Assembly: GCF_003855495.1 (NCBI RefSeq)
Contig: NZ_CP034087.1
Coordinates: 62,001-126,000 of the forward strand
Length of the DNA stretch: 64,000 bases
From: Methylocystis rosea
GTDB lineage: Bacteria; Pseudomonadota; Alphaproteobacteria; Rhizobiales; Beijerinckiaceae
Direction: 5' to 3'
The notes under the pieces are model-generated. The model was not told the DNA's origin and made no database searches. It worked only from the letters and a program-made list of their open reading frames with translations. Position numbers and translations under genes: made by a program. Shown piece by piece: positions 42,911 to 52,588 of this stretch (position 1 is the first letter of the stretch; every line of letters starts with the position of its first letter).

Positions 42911-45900
42911 GGGGTCAGCGCAGAATCTTCCCAAAATTGTACTCTAAGCCGCATCGAGTAGCTCAGAGCGGGGGTTTCTGAGGGGCCGGAAAGCATTTTG
43001 GAGCGGCTCGGTCGGCCAAACATAGTCCCCGTTGAAGGTGATGTGCTCCCAGCCGAGCGGCGCGATATGGGCGAGCAAATCGTCACGGACGCGTTCTCCG
43101 CTGGAGCGAAGCTCGGCAACGGCGTGGCTGAGATAGACCGTATTCCAAAGGACGACGGCCGAGACGACGAGATTGAGGCCAGAGGCCCGGTAGCGCTGAT
43201 TTTCGAAGGTCCGGTCGCGGATCTCGCCAAGACGATGAAAGAACACCGCCCTGGCGAGCGCGTTGCGGGCCTCACCCTTGTTGAGCCCGGCGTTTGTTCG
43301 CCGCCTCAGAGCCGGGTCGCTGATCCAGTCGAGGGTGAAGAGGGTGCGTTCGAGCCGCCCGATCTCCCGAAGCGTCTTCGCCAGCGCATTCTGTTTGGGG
43401 TAAGCGGCGAGCCGACGCATCAGGATCGACGGCGCAACCGTTCCAGCTTTGATTGACGCCGCGAGGCGCAACGTCTCATCCCAATTTTCGCCGATGATGC
43501 GGAAGTCGATAGCGCCGCCGATCATCGGGTCGAGTGATTTATATGTGGCGCGAGCATCAGCGACATAGAGCCGGCGATCGGCAAGATCGCGAATGCGCGG
43601 CGCAAATCGAAATCCCGTGAGATGGCAGAGACCGAACACGTGATCGACGGCGCCCGCCGTGTCCGTATAATGCTCGCGGATGTCCAGCGAGCATTCGTGG
43701 TGAAGCAACCCGTCCAGAATATGCGCGGCCTCGCTGGCGTTGGCGGCGATGACCTTGGTGTGAAACGGCGCATAGCGATCGGAGACATGCGTATAAAACT
43801 TGACGCCCGGCTCCGAGCCATATTTGGCGTTGTAGTCGGCGCGCGCCTCTCCATGGCCGCCTGCCTTGAAAAATTGTCCATCCGACGATGACGTGCCGCC
43901 GTCGCCCCAGACCCTTGTGAACGGCTGCGCGTGGATCGCTTCGATCAGACACGCGAGCGCCGCCTGATAGGTTTCATCGCGAACATGCCATTCGGCGATC
44001 CAGAGCAATTTGGAATGGCTAAATATTTTGGAGCTGCGCGCCATTCGGGCGAGGCCGAGATTGGTGGCGTCCGCGAGTAATGCGGTCATCAGCCCGACGC
44101 TCTCCTCGGGCGGCGCGCCGGTTCGCAGATGACCGAAGCGCTCGGCAAATCCTGTCCAACCATTGACCTCGGCGAGAACCTCGGTGATGCGCAGGCGCGG
44201 CAACATGCCGTAGAGCCGCCGCGCGACATCGTCTAGTTCATCGTTCTCGTCTTTGCGAATGGGACTGATCGATAATCCTTCTGCGGTTATGGCCGCTTCG
44301 ACAAGTTTGCCTGCCGACGCGAGCGCATCAATTTCACTGAGCCGCGATTCAAGCAAGGCCGTTCGCTCAGTGCGCCAATCCTCGAAGCGATCCGGGACGG
44401 CAAGCCCCAATTCGCCTTCTTGTCGTCGTGTGACAAAAGCCTCTGGCGGCAGAAGAAAATCGCCGAAGGCGCGGAACGCGCGGCTGCCCTCGACCCAGAT
44501 ATCCCCGGACCGCAAACTGTCGCGTAACGTCATCATGACTGCGACCTCATAGGCCCGACGATCAAACGCAGATCCTCGTCCAACGAGCTTGCGCCACGTC
44601 GCTTTCAGAAACGCTGTGGGCGGGCGCTGCGGGAGTTGTCTCGGCCGCGCCGCATAAAGTCCGCGCAACAGATCGAGCGCGTCGAGCAATGAGTCGTTTG
44701 GCTTCCATGAGTGGAACACAAATGCGTTGAGCAGGACCGGTATCATTCGGCGCACCGTCGGATATCTTTCGACGATTTCGGTCAGATTATCTTCGCGCGT
44801 GTTGGTGACGACAATTTCTGTTCCCGCGACGAGCGCTTTCAAGCGTTCCCAGCCGAGCGAGCGTTCGACAGCCGCGTCTTGGTCCTCTCCCGATTCCTTC
44901 GCGGCCAACATGGCTTTCGCCATATGAAGAAGCGCTCGCGCCGAAGCATCGAGCGCTTTCGCTCGATGGACAACATTTTCTCTGTAGGCGCGTTCGGCGC
45001 GACGGTAGACACCGCCAAGCATCTTGTCGAACATGACCAGCGCCGCGTCCGTGAGGATCGCTTCCATCTCGCGGGCGAACACGACCAGAGTCGCCGTTCG
45101 GCGCGGCGTGTCGAACCGCGAAAGATGCTGAGCGCTGAGAATGGCCGTTTCCTTGGCGATCGCCCTGTAACGCGCGCGATGAATCCGTTGCTCGCGATCT
45201 GGACCGACGCCCAAGTTGCGGATGAATTGCAAGCGCTCGACGACGCCAACCAGGTTCTTCTGCGTCGGCGCCTCTGGCCAGTCACACAACCAGGCAAGCT
45301 GCGTGCGGTCTCTATCGTTTCTGACTGCTATCAACGCCTGCAGTGCGGCGATCGTTTGTTGTTCCAATCCCTCTATAAGATTCGTGTGAGCCTGCTTTCG
45401 GGCGCGAGCGCGTGCCGCCAAGCCGATGCGCTCCAAAATTGTCGGCACAGGCAACAAAATGCCACGGGATCTCAAAGCCTCGATCATGGCTGCAACGATC
45501 GCATGGCCACGATCCGTGCCTATCGCTTCGGTCGTCGCAATCTTTGCGACATAGCGATAATCATCGCGGCTGAAAGGACGAACGCAAAGATATGACTGTA
45601 TGTCGCCCAGATGCTCGCGACGGGTTTCGTCACGGTGCGCGTATTCGCTATAAACGTCCGATCCCACTCCGAGCTGTTGTGCCAAAAAAACGACCATGTC
45701 GGAGGCGGGAGCCTCCTCACTACCGAGAACTCTGCCGGGAAATTTCAAATAGGCAAGATGCACGGCAAATCCCAATCGATTGGCATCACGACGTCGTTGG
45801 CGGATCAATGTCAAATCATCGAGCGAGAACGTGTACTGCCGAACGATAGCTGCCGGATCTGTCGGCGGGTCGAACAACTCAGCCCGGGATTGTGGGGAAA

Positions 45901-46089
45901 GAATTTCGTGTTTTTTCATTGCTGGCCTCCTGCTGCGCACCCACAAATGGTGGCGCTGCAGTTTGGCCGGGAATTCAAAAATCAGCATTCTTGCAAGAAA
46001 TCAGAGGTCCAAATCGGGGAGGAGCTGCTTATTTCTAACCGTCCAACCGCCCTTAACGTACGATTTTGGGAAGATTCTGCGCTGACCCC
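42911..46089 (-). mobile_element. Cryptic Tn3-family transposon (tnpA only)
   Basis: A 3179-bp element with 32-bp terminal inverted repeats (42911-42942 and 46058-46089, starting GGGGTCAGCGCAGAATCTTC) that differ at one position. Only tnpA is present: no resolvase, no res site large enough, no cargo. The 5-bp flanks, tgatc and tcctg, differ, and the IS630 sequence cut on the left does not resume on the right, so a deletion has followed insertion. Confidence 0.9.
42944..45919 (-). CDS. tnpA: Tn3-family transposase TnpA
   Basis: A 991-residue, full-length Tn3 transposase. The N-terminal DNA-binding half (LTLIRQRRRDANRLGFAVHL, FPGRVLG) is followed by the catalytic half: TSSSDGQFFKAGG (first Asp), HTKVIAANASEAAHILDGLL, the TDTAGAVDHVFGLCHLTGFR block (second Asp), and NKGEARNALARAVFFHRLGE (catalytic Glu) with the end LNLVVSAVVLWNTVYL. 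ATG 45919 follows AGGAGG; the longer frame up to 45988 lies partly before it without support. It is likely active, but with no resolvase it would leave cointegrates. Confidence 0.94.
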   Translation of the reverse strand: MKKHEILSPQSRAELFDPPTDPAAIVRQYTFSLDDLTLIRQRRRDANRLGFAVHLAYLKFPGRVLGSEEAPASDMVVFLAQQLGVGSDVYSEYAHRDETRREHLGDIQSYLCVRPFSRDDYRYVAKIATTEAIGTDRGHAIVAAMIEALRSRGILLPVPTILERIGLAARARARKQAHTNLIEGLEQQTIAALQALIAVRNDRDRTQLAWLCDWPEAPTQKNLVGVVERLQFIRNLGVGPDREQRIHRARYRAIAKETAILSAQHLSRFDTPRRTATLVVFAREMEAILTDAALVMFDKMLGGVYRRAERAYRENVVHRAKALDASARALLHMAKAMLAAKESGEDQDAAVERSLGWERLKALVAGTEIVVTNTREDNLTEIVERYPTVRRMIPVLLNAFVFHSWKPNDSLLDALDLLRGLYAARPRQLPQRPPTAFLKATWRKLVGRGSAFDRRAYEVAVMMTLRDSLRSGDIWVEGSRAFRAFGDFLLPPEAFVTRRQEGELGLAVPDRFEDWRTERTALLESRLSEIDALASAGKLVEAAITAEGLSISPIRKDENDELDDVARRLYGMLPRLRITEVLAEVNGWTGFAERFGHLRTGAPPEESVGLMTALLADATNLGLARMARSSKIFSHSKLLWIAEWHVRDETYQAALACLIEAIHAQPFTRVWGDGGTSSSDGQFFKAGGHGEARADYNAKYGSEPGVKFYTHVSDRYAPFHTKVIAANASEAAHILDGLLHHECSLDIREHYTDTAGAVDHVFGLCHLTGFRFAPRIRDLADRRLYVADARATYKSLDPMIGGAIDFRIIGENWDETLRLAASIKAGTVAPSILMRRLAAYPKQNALAKTLREIGRLERTLFTLDWISDPALRRRTNAGLNKGEARNALARAVFFHRLGEIRDRTFENQRYRASGLNLVVSAVVLWNTVYLSHAVAELRSSGERVRDDLLAHIAPLGWEHITFNGDYVWPTEPLQNAFRPLRNPRSELLDAA

Positions 46090-46244
46090 TCCTGTGGATT
46101 TTGAGCTCCATCCTATGCGCGATTTTAATAAGATCTCGGGCGGTGTCGGTTTTCTTGCGAGGCAAGAGCGAGTGTCGCAGTCTCTAGGTACGCGAATGCG
46201 GCGAACGAGTCTGGCTTCGGATGCGCAGGTTTGAGAGCGCGGGT

Positions 46245-47534
46245 TCAGTCAACGGAGCTGCTATTTGATGCGAACGGCGACTTGAACACAGCAGCTTTCC
46301 CGAGTTCCGACTCGATTTCCAAAAGGCGATTGTATTTGGCTACGCGTTCGCTACGGCAGGCAGAGCCAGTCTTGATCTGGCCGCCGCCCATCGCCACGGC
46401 AAAATCAGCAAGAAATGTGTCCTCCGTTTCGCCGGAGCGATGCGAAATGACATAGTTCCATCCGGCCTCGCGGCATAGCGCAATTGCTTGCATCGTCTCG
46501 CTGAGAGTTCCGATTTGATTCAGTTTGATCAACACGGCGTTGGCTGTTTTCTCTGCGATGCCGCGGCGAATGAAAGCGGGATTGGTCACGAAAATGTCGT
46601 CGCCGACGACTTGGATTCGATGACCTTGCGCCGCGGTCTGGCGCGCAAAGCCGGACCAGTCGTTTTCATCCAATCCGTCTTCGATTGAAGCAATGGGGAA
46701 AGCCTCGACCCAGCCCTGATAAAGCGCGATCATTTCGTCGCTGGTTTTGCGTCCCTGGCCAGACTTTGCGAGGTCGTACCCATTGCTCGTCCAGAATGAA
46801 CTTGCAGCGGGATCGAGTGCGAGGGCAATGTCGCGTCCCGGCTCGTAGCCTGCTGCGCAAATTGCTTCGACAATTATCTCGCACGCCTGTTCGTTGCTTT
46901 CGAGGTTTGGGGCAAATCCGCCTTCATCGCCAACCGAGGTTGCGTAGCCCTTTTTTTTCAGAATCCTCGCCAATGCGTGAAAGGTTTCAGTTCCGTAGCG
47001 CAGCGCCTCCGCAAAGGTTGGGGCCCCGACCGGCATCACCATGAACTCCTGAAAATCTACCGAATTGTCGGCGTGCTTGCCGCCATTAATGATGTTCATC
47101 ATGGGAACCGGCAGGCGCGTTGCTCCCGGGCCGCCTAGATAAGCATAAAGCGGCAGCCGGGAGGCGAGAGCTGCAGCCCTGGCGACGGCCATCGAAACGC
47201 CGAGTATCGCGTTTGCTCCGAGTTTGGCCTTGTTCGGAGTTCCATCGAGCGCCAGCAACAAGGCGTCAATTTCAGCTTGGCGGGTGGGATCTTGACCATT
47301 GAGCGCCGGAGCGATCACCTCATGCACGTTCTCAATGGCTTTGTGAACGCCCTTACCGCCGAAACGAGATTCCCCGTCTCGTAGCTCCACCGCTTCATGC
47401 TCGCCCGTGGACGCGCCTGAAGGCACGGAGGCGGTCGCGACTACCCCGTCATCGAGGGATAATTGCACCCGGATCGTAGGATTACCTCGGGAGTCGAGGA
47501 TTTCGAGCGCGCGAACCGATTCGATTCTAGACAT
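46245..47534 (-). CDS. eno: Enolase
   Basis: A complete 429-residue enolase converting 2-phosphoglycerate to phosphoenolpyruvate: [19 protein letters not shown] (mobile loop), [31 protein letters not shown], the metal ligands in [21 protein letters not shown] and [11 protein letters not shown], the catalytic Lys in [15 protein letters not shown], and [20 protein letters not shown]. The signature [20 protein letters not shown] varies from the usual GQIKTGS-SRSDR at two places. Enolase is normally chromosomal and single-copy, so this is an accessory copy at the end of a transporter cluster. Confidence 0.95.
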   Translation of the reverse strand: MSRIESVRALEILDSRGNPTIRVQLSLDDGVVATASVPSGASTGEHEAVELRDGESRFGGKGVHKAIENVHEVIAPALNGQDPTRQAEIDALLLALDGTPNKAKLGANAILGVSMAVARAAALASRLPLYAYLGGPGATRLPVPMMNIINGGKHADNSVDFQEFMVMPVGAPTFAEALRYGTETFHALARILKKKGYATSVGDEGGFAPNLESNEQACEIIVEAICAAGYEPGRDIALALDPAASSFWTSNGYDLAKSGQGRKTSDEMIALYQGWVEAFPIASIEDGLDENDWSGFARQTAAQGHRIQVVGDDIFVTNPAFIRRGIAEKTANAVLIKLNQIGTLSETMQAIALCREAGWNYVISHRSGETEDTFLADFAVAMGGGQIKTGSACRSERVAKYNRLLEIESELGKAAVFKSPFASNSSSVD

Positions 47535-47839
47535 GATTCCTTCCCTCTCAACGTCAGCTTATTTCGCGACTTTTGCTACGCGCGGATCGCGCGTCGCGAT
47601 TATCTGCAGGAAACCCGCCAAGCATCAACGCCACGTTTCAGCTGGTAACTGAGGCGATTAAACTGGTGGGACAGGGCTTAGCTCCTCATTTGCCCGCGCG
47701 CTTGGATAGCGCGTGGTCGACCATTCCAGAACTGGAAGGGCCAGCTTTCGCGTCACAGATTGAGGTCATCACGCTCGAAACATAGGTCGACGAGCGCAAG
47801 CCGCAATTAGGATCGCCGCTGATCACTTCTCGGCAGTTG
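47535..47839. other. 305-bp gap with no supported gene
   Basis: It lies between enolase and the antiporter gene, both on the minus strand, and must hold the enolase promoter. Short frames here lack motifs and ribosome binding sites. No terminator or operator is obvious. Confidence 0.4.
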
Positions 47840-49066
47840 CTAAGAACGGACTTCGGAGTCATCCAACGCTTCCTCGACCTCGGCTTCGTGTGCTGGTGTG
47901 TGCAATTCGGCCTCGTCTTTTGGCAACAAATGACGCGGCAGGAAGAATCTGTTGGCTATCAAGGTCGGAATGATAGCCGTGCCGATGATGGCTGCGACAA
48001 GCGTCGAATATTGTCCGTCGTCGATGATCTTGTTGGAGAGCCCAAAGAGCGCCGAAATCGTGCCAAAGGTCAGACCGGACGCCATCAGGAGAGTTGTATA
48101 CATCGCGTCCTTATGCGGCGCCTTAAAGGCTTTGGCGACCGGATAGACACTGACGATCTTGGTCGCGATCTCAACGGCGATGAGAGCGATCACTCCGAAC
48201 GGCGCCATCAGGACGGCAGGAATCGACACGAAATAGCCTGCGCGGATGAAATAGAATGGCGTCAACAGACCGATCGTAATTGTGCGGAGACGCTTGATGA
48301 GCGCAGCGTCGCGACCGACGCTTCCCGCCAGCGCCATGCCGACGAGATAGGCCGGCAGCACGGCCTCACTCCCCGCCCAAACCGCAAGAGCGCCAAGCGC
48401 CATCAAGCAGAAAAGCAGGAACTTCGCTTCGAACTCCGACGGCTTGCCGCCAAAGAGCGCGTAAGCGCGTGGCGTGATTTTCGGCAGGCCGATGAATGCC
48501 GCGGCGAGTACGGCCACGAACAGCAGCGTCTTCCAGGTGAAGGGCGCAAAGACGAGCCCAAGAGTCACCACAGTGCCGAGATCGGTGATGAAGCAGGCGG
48601 CGAGAATCGTCTTTCCATACTCAACGCGATTGAAGCCATATTCCATCATCACTGTGTAGACGACGGCGACCGACGTGGCCGCAAGCGCGATGCCGGCGAG
48701 AATGGCGGGGGAGCTTTCCCAGCCGAGCAGGTAATGCGCGGCCGCCCAGCACCCGATTGCAGGCAGGAGGAAGCTCGCCACGCCGATGGCGGCGGCCTCT
48801 TTCCACTTCATCCGGAAAACGTCTGGATCAAGTTCAGCGCCAGCAAGGAAGGTGAGGAATATGGCCCCAATGCCGGCGAAGGCTTTCACCCACGGCTCCT
48901 GAACGGAGAAAGCGGCATAGCCGCCAATTGCGGCCAGGATGGAGCCCGCGACCATGCCAACGATAATTTCCACCAGTGCCGTTGAAAAACGATAGCGATG
49001 CGCGATCAGACTGGCGACCAGCGCCAGACCAAACACCATCGCGACTTGCGCCCAAACTGCCGCCAT
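47840..49066 (-). CDS. CPA2-type cation:proton antiporter
   Basis: A 408-residue membrane protein with about 11-12 hydrophobic segments. It has CPA2 features: VEIIVGMVAGSILA near residue 33, GIGAIFLTFLAGAELDPDVF (the GAELD conserved acidic motif), AATSVAVVYTVMMEYGFNRV, and ITDLGTVVTLGLVFAPF with the ion-binding Asp. The C-terminus ends in a short acidic tail without a TrkA-N domain, unlike KefB/KefC. It should exchange Na+ or K+ for H+ across the inner membrane. It follows the TSUP gene on the same strand with a 144-bp gap. Confidence 0.88.
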   Translation of the reverse strand: MAAVWAQVAMVFGLALVASLIAHRYRFSTALVEIIVGMVAGSILAAIGGYAAFSVQEPWVKAFAGIGAIFLTFLAGAELDPDVFRMKWKEAAAIGVASFLLPAIGCWAAAHYLLGWESSPAILAGIALAATSVAVVYTVMMEYGFNRVEYGKTILAACFITDLGTVVTLGLVFAPFTWKTLLFVAVLAAAFIGLPKITPRAYALFGGKPSEFEAKFLLFCLMALGALAVWAGSEAVLPAYLVGMALAGSVGRDAALIKRLRTITIGLLTPFYFIRAGYFVSIPAVLMAPFGVIALIAVEIATKIVSVYPVAKAFKAPHKDAMYTTLLMASGLTFGTISALFGLSNKIIDDGQYSTLVAAIIGTAIIPTLIANRFFLPRHLLPKDEAELHTPAHEAEVEEALDDSEVRS

Positions 49067-49210
49067 GTTCCGTCCTCCCTATGTTATTCAACCAAGAATG
49101 TGAGCCAGAGCCCGGTCGATGGCGGACATCCTTCGGACTATGAAGCGGAGCTTGCGAGCAAGCCCTGCGATATTCGAACGAAACCCACGCGCCTATGGAA
49201 AGACGCAGGA

Positions 49211-49984
49211 TCAATATCCCAACAGCATCAAGCTCCCCGCCACCGCGAGCATCAGCTCGAGCAAGTTCCGAAAGCGAGTGGCATCGATGCGATTGACGAT
49301 CTGCTTGCCGAGGTAGGAACCGCCGATCAGCGCCATCCCGATCGTCAATCCATTCGCAAGAGAAACAGGGTCAATAGCGGCAAATCGGCCATACACGAGT
49401 GATTTGGTTAAGTGGACCGCGGCGGCGCCCAACGCCTCTGTGGCGAGATAAGCGCCCTTAACGAGGCCATAGCCAAGGAAAAACGGCGCATTGATTGGCC
49501 CCACTGTGCCAACGACGCCCGACAGCAATCCCATCGCGACGCCAATTGGGAATAGCTGCCAAAGCATTACTTTCATGGCGAATCTCGCCATCAGACGCGA
49601 CGCAGGGATCATCAATAGAATGAACAAGCCCAAGAGCCGGTGAATGAGCGCTGCGTCGATTTCAATGAATATCAGCGCGCCAAGGATGGCCGAAGGGAGG
49701 GCACCCGCCACGTAGACGCCGCACGCCAGCCAATCCGTCTCACGCCAGGAAAAGGCCGCGCGGGAGAGATTACCAAGGAGCGCCGCGACTGTGAGGATTG
49801 GGACTGTGGGAGATGCCCCGAAATAATAAACGCAAATGGGGATAAGAATGACGGCGCTGCCAAATCCGACCGTGCCGCCAACCGTGCCTGCCACCAACGC
49901 GATTGGGATCAGGACCAACCATGTCAGAAGGCTTTCCCTGAATACGATGCTTTGTCCGTGGTCGATGAGCCAATCGAAGTACAT
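49211..49984 (-). CDS. TSUP-family (TauE/SafE) anion permease
   Basis: A 257-residue protein with eight hydrophobic segments and the two family repeats: ALVAGTVGGTVGFGSAVILI at the start and MGLLSGVVGTVGPINAPFFL in the middle, each with the Gly-rich motif of the TauE/SafE family. Members export or import sulfite, sulfoacetate or other small anions. The substrate is unknown here. It begins 7 bp after the EamA-type gene, so the two are co-transcribed. Confidence 0.88.
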   Translation of the reverse strand: MYFDWLIDHGQSIVFRESLLTWLVLIPIALVAGTVGGTVGFGSAVILIPICVYYFGASPTVPILTVAALLGNLSRAAFSWRETDWLACGVYVAGALPSAILGALIFIEIDAALIHRLLGLFILLMIPASRLMARFAMKVMLWQLFPIGVAMGLLSGVVGTVGPINAPFFLGYGLVKGAYLATEALGAAAVHLTKSLVYGRFAAIDPVSLANGLTIGMALIGGSYLGKQIVNRIDATRFRNLLELMLAVAGSLMLLGY

Positions 49985-49991
49985 GGCCGAT

Positions 49992-50429
49992 TCAGGCTTT
50001 ATAGGCCACGAGCATCGCGCCGATCCCGATGAGGCCGACGCCGAGCCAGTTTCGGAAGGCTAGTCGCTCTCCCAGCAGCAGCGCCCCAAATATCGCGACC
50101 AGCACTACGCTCAACTTATCGATCGGCGCAACTTGGGATGCATTTCCGAATTTCAGTGCGCGAAAATAGCAAACCCAAGAAGCGCCAGTCGCAAGGCCGG
50201 ATAGAACCAAGAACAAATAACTGCGGCCGGAAATTGAATCGAAGCGTTGCCACTGGCTTGTCGCGGCTAAAAAAGCGGCGAGCGCGCCAAGGATGACGAC
50301 TGTGCGGATAAATGTGGCGAAGTCAGAATTGACGTTTTCAATTCCAATCTTCGCGAAGATCGCCGTGAGCGCGGCGAAGGCCGCCGATAAACACGCCCAG
50401 AGCTGCCAAGAACCCAGGAACTGGTTCAT
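49992..50429 (-). CDS. Small EamA/DMT-type transporter
   Basis: A 145-residue protein with four or five transmembrane segments: WQLWACLSAAFAALTAIFAK, TFIRTVVILGALAAFL, LFLVLSGLATGASWVCYFRA and KLSVVLVAIFGALLLGERLA followed by a last GVGLIGIGAMLVAYKA. This is a single EamA half (most DMT proteins carry two), as in the small YP_-like EamA family, which should dimerise. The start MNQFLGS at 50429 is preferred over 50444. Its substrate is unknown. It lies between the BASS and TSUP genes. Confidence 0.83.
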   Translation of the reverse strand: MNQFLGSWQLWACLSAAFAALTAIFAKIGIENVNSDFATFIRTVVILGALAAFLAATSQWQRFDSISGRSYLFLVLSGLATGASWVCYFRALKFGNASQVAPIDKLSVVLVAIFGALLLGERLAFRNWLGVGLIGIGAMLVAYKA

Positions 50430-50484
50430 GCCCCAACCTCCCATTCGGCAGCTCTCGAGGCTGCGCCGACGCGCGTTGTCTTGC

Positions 50485-51603
50485 TCAAGATCCAGGAATC
50501 CTCAATCGCGACTGCGCTTGCTCGTCGCCGCCACCCCCGACGAGTAATCGAAAGCCAACGCGCTGCAGCCAAAAATCGACGAGCGACGCAAAAAGGTGCT
50601 GGACCAAATTGTAAAAAATGATCGGGAGCATGACTTGCGGATGATCCACCAACGCCAACGAGGCGAGAACAAGTCCAGCGCCATTATTGTTCATGCCGAG
50701 GGCGAACATGAGCGACGCCGTTTCCGACCGGTTAGCCCGAACCGCGCGCGAAAGCAGGAAGCCGCACCCGAACCCTGCTACGCAAAGCACGCTGACGATG
50801 ACAATGACGGCGAACAGGAAATCGGGATCTGGCAGTGAGACCACTTTCGGCAAAACGAGCGTGGCATTTGAATAGTTTAGAAGGACCAGGATGAGGAAAT
50901 TCGACAGCTTCACATAAGGCGTCACCTGGACGAATAACCGCTCGTTCATCAGTTGACGCGACACAATTCCCAGTAGCGACGGGAGTATTACCCATGCTCC
51001 GAGAAACGTCGCCGCCTCTCCCGACGCCAGCTCGTGCAGATCCTCGGAATAGTCCCCGCTGGTCAAGAAGCCCACGGCGTGAAGAATGAGAGGCGTGGTC
51101 AACGGACTCAGCAGGGTGGTGAGCAACACCAGTCCCAGGCTCAGAACGAGACTGCCGCTCGCATTCTGCGCCCATGCCGTCGACGCTCCGGCAATCGGCA
51201 TCGCAGCGACGAGAGCCAAGCCGACGAGTAGTTGCTGTACCTCGTCCTGGTTGTGCCAGAGCCTCATTGTCAGGCTGACCATGACAATCATGGTCAAAGG
51301 CGCGGCGAGGTTGCCGAACAGGCCGGCAATCATCATGAATGCTTTGCGAGGGGCGCTGCGAAGCTCATTGAGGGAGACACCCAGACCGGCATTGAATACG
51401 AGCATCGCCAACATCAGCGGCGGCAGACTGATACTAATTTTACCTGGCGGCGCTATTAGAAGCGCGACATCAACCTCACGTATCCAAAGCCCGAACGCCG
51501 GCAGAAACGCTGCCGCTATATAAGAAGCGACGATCGCCCAAATGAAATATTTGTGGATGACATGGACCAAATGAATGACCACGATGCTCCCCTGCACTTT
51601 CAT
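50485..51603 (-). CDS. BASS/SBF-family sodium-dependent transporter
   Basis: A 372-residue protein with about nine or ten hydrophobic segments. Family landmarks are PPLMLAMLVFNAGLGVSLNE, LVGLALVAAMPIAGASTAWA, LVLLTTLLSPLTTPLIL and FALGMNNNGAGLVLASLAL, corresponding to the crossover regions of bile-acid:Na+ symporters. Substrates of bacterial members include bile acids, pantoate and small organic acids. The start at 51603 (KVQGSIVVIHLVHVIHKYFI) is preferred, since the 23 residues before it overlap the upstream gene. It heads the transporter cluster. Confidence 0.83.
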   Translation of the reverse strand: MKVQGSIVVIHLVHVIHKYFIWAIVASYIAAAFLPAFGLWIREVDVALLIAPPGKISISLPPLMLAMLVFNAGLGVSLNELRSAPRKAFMMIAGLFGNLAAPLTMIVMVSLTMRLWHNQDEVQQLLVGLALVAAMPIAGASTAWAQNASGSLVLSLGLVLLTTLLSPLTTPLILHAVGFLTSGDYSEDLHELASGEAATFLGAWVILPSLLGIVSRQLMNERLFVQVTPYVKLSNFLILVLLNYSNATLVLPKVVSLPDPDFLFAVIVIVSVLCVAGFGCGFLLSRAVRANRSETASLMFALGMNNNGAGLVLASLALVDHPQVMLPIIFYNLVQHLFASLVDFWLQRVGFRLLVGGGGDEQAQSRLRIPGS

Positions 51604-51668
51604 TTGGCGATCTCTCATAGAAGCCGCTGGCGGAATCAATATCCTCGGGCTTGCGATCGCCCTTTCGT

Positions 51669-52082
51669 TCATCCCGCCGATTTCCGAGTTCGATTACTTG
51701 GCTGGAACTCTCGCTGAGGTGCTTCGAGCGTTCGATGCGACTTGCTCAACCCTGTCTCTCTGTTATTCGCGATCCATCTCTTGACATCGGACGTATTGCC
51801 ATTCGTGAGTTTGAACCAGTTGCCCACGTGCATGCGCCCTCCGCCTGCGTTGCGCCAATGCTCGGTAACGATAAGGAGCTCCCACTTCCTTCGCGCGTCG
51901 CCAAGCGAGCACACCCGCATGACCTCCACGTCAAAGCTGTAGAACTCGCCACGATAGCCGTAACGCTCCGCCGTGCATTCCGCACCGTTCTTCTCCCAGC
52001 GAAGCGGACCAATGCCGGCAATCGGGCGATCGACAATAAACTCGATTTCGCTGATAACCTTTGATCGAGAGAGCCGCAGCAT
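51669..52082 (-). CDS. Conserved hypothetical protein
   Basis: A 137-residue protein. The first 95 residues look conserved in rhizobia: SRSKVISEIEFIVDRPIAGI, GPLRWEKNGAECTAERYGYR, then the KWELLIVTEHW motif. The last 40 residues (NRETGLSKSHRTLEAPQREF and a Ser/Arg-rich tail) seem unrelated to the family and may result from a lost stop codon. It is soluble, with a mixed alpha-beta pattern. Its end lies near the transporter cluster, so it could be the first gene of that unit. Function unknown. Confidence 0.6.
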   Translation of the reverse strand: MLRLSRSKVISEIEFIVDRPIAGIGPLRWEKNGAECTAERYGYRGEFYSFDVEVMRVCSLGDARRKWELLIVTEHWRNAGGGRMHVGNWFKLTNGNTSDVKRWIANNRETGLSKSHRTLEAPQREFQPSNRTRKSAG

Positions 52083-52545
52083 AGCCGTGCCTCGCTTTCA
52101 GCGCGAGTTTCGCCCGAGAACAGGTCGCAACGATCGGTTCTGCACTGCATGCGAAAGAAAAGATGGCATCAATGATCGAGACGACTAGATGCGCTAGTCG
52201 CCAAGGCGACCAGAAAACCAAAGCGCGACAAGGTCGACGATCGTAATGCTTCTTAACTCTTTCTCGGACACCTTTGGAAAGGTAAAAAACGTTGCTCGCT
52301 ACAACAGCCAAAGAGGGAGACCGAAAGCGCCAGCCAGTAACGCGGTCGATTACGAGCGCCGTCGTGCGCGGATATTTTCGAAGGCGCGCTTTGCAGCAGA
52401 TTCGAGTTGGTAAACTGAGAAATAATGGCTGGTTCAACGCAGACTCCTAACGTGCAAGCGCAGTAGGAGTCATCAGCCCCGAGGGCGGTTATAAGGCGAA
52501 CTCCATCGCCCAAAAGTATTATTCAAATCCAGACAGGTCTTGTCA
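52083..52545. other. 460-bp gap with no supported gene
   Basis: Minus-strand frames (for example 52253-52513 and 51931-52437) have no recognisable motif and unusual composition. The GC content is lower than in neighbouring genes. It probably contains the promoter for the minus-strand cluster and accumulated junction DNA. Confidence 0.4.
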
Positions 52546-52588
52546 ACTGACGGTACCCCCAGGTGTCGACACTGACGGTACCCCCAGG
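52546..52588 (+). repeat. Direct repeat ACTGACGGTACCCCCAGG, period 25 bp
   Basis: The 18-mer ACTGACGGTACCCCCAGG occurs at 52546-52563 and 52571-52588. The second copy is cut by the ISAs1 element and its 10-bp core ACGGTACCCC reappears right of the element. Repeated end motifs of this type are found at the ends of some IS21-like elements; no istAB genes are present. Confidence 0.6.

Noticed and set aside
47837..48985. 382-residue plus-strand frame opposite the antiporter
   Set aside because: Charged shadow of a membrane protein gene; the minus-strand frame has clear transmembrane segments and motifs.
51931..52437. 168-residue minus-strand frame upstream of the small conserved protein
   Set aside because: No motif, Ser/Arg-rich, overlaps the better-supported gene at 51669-52082.
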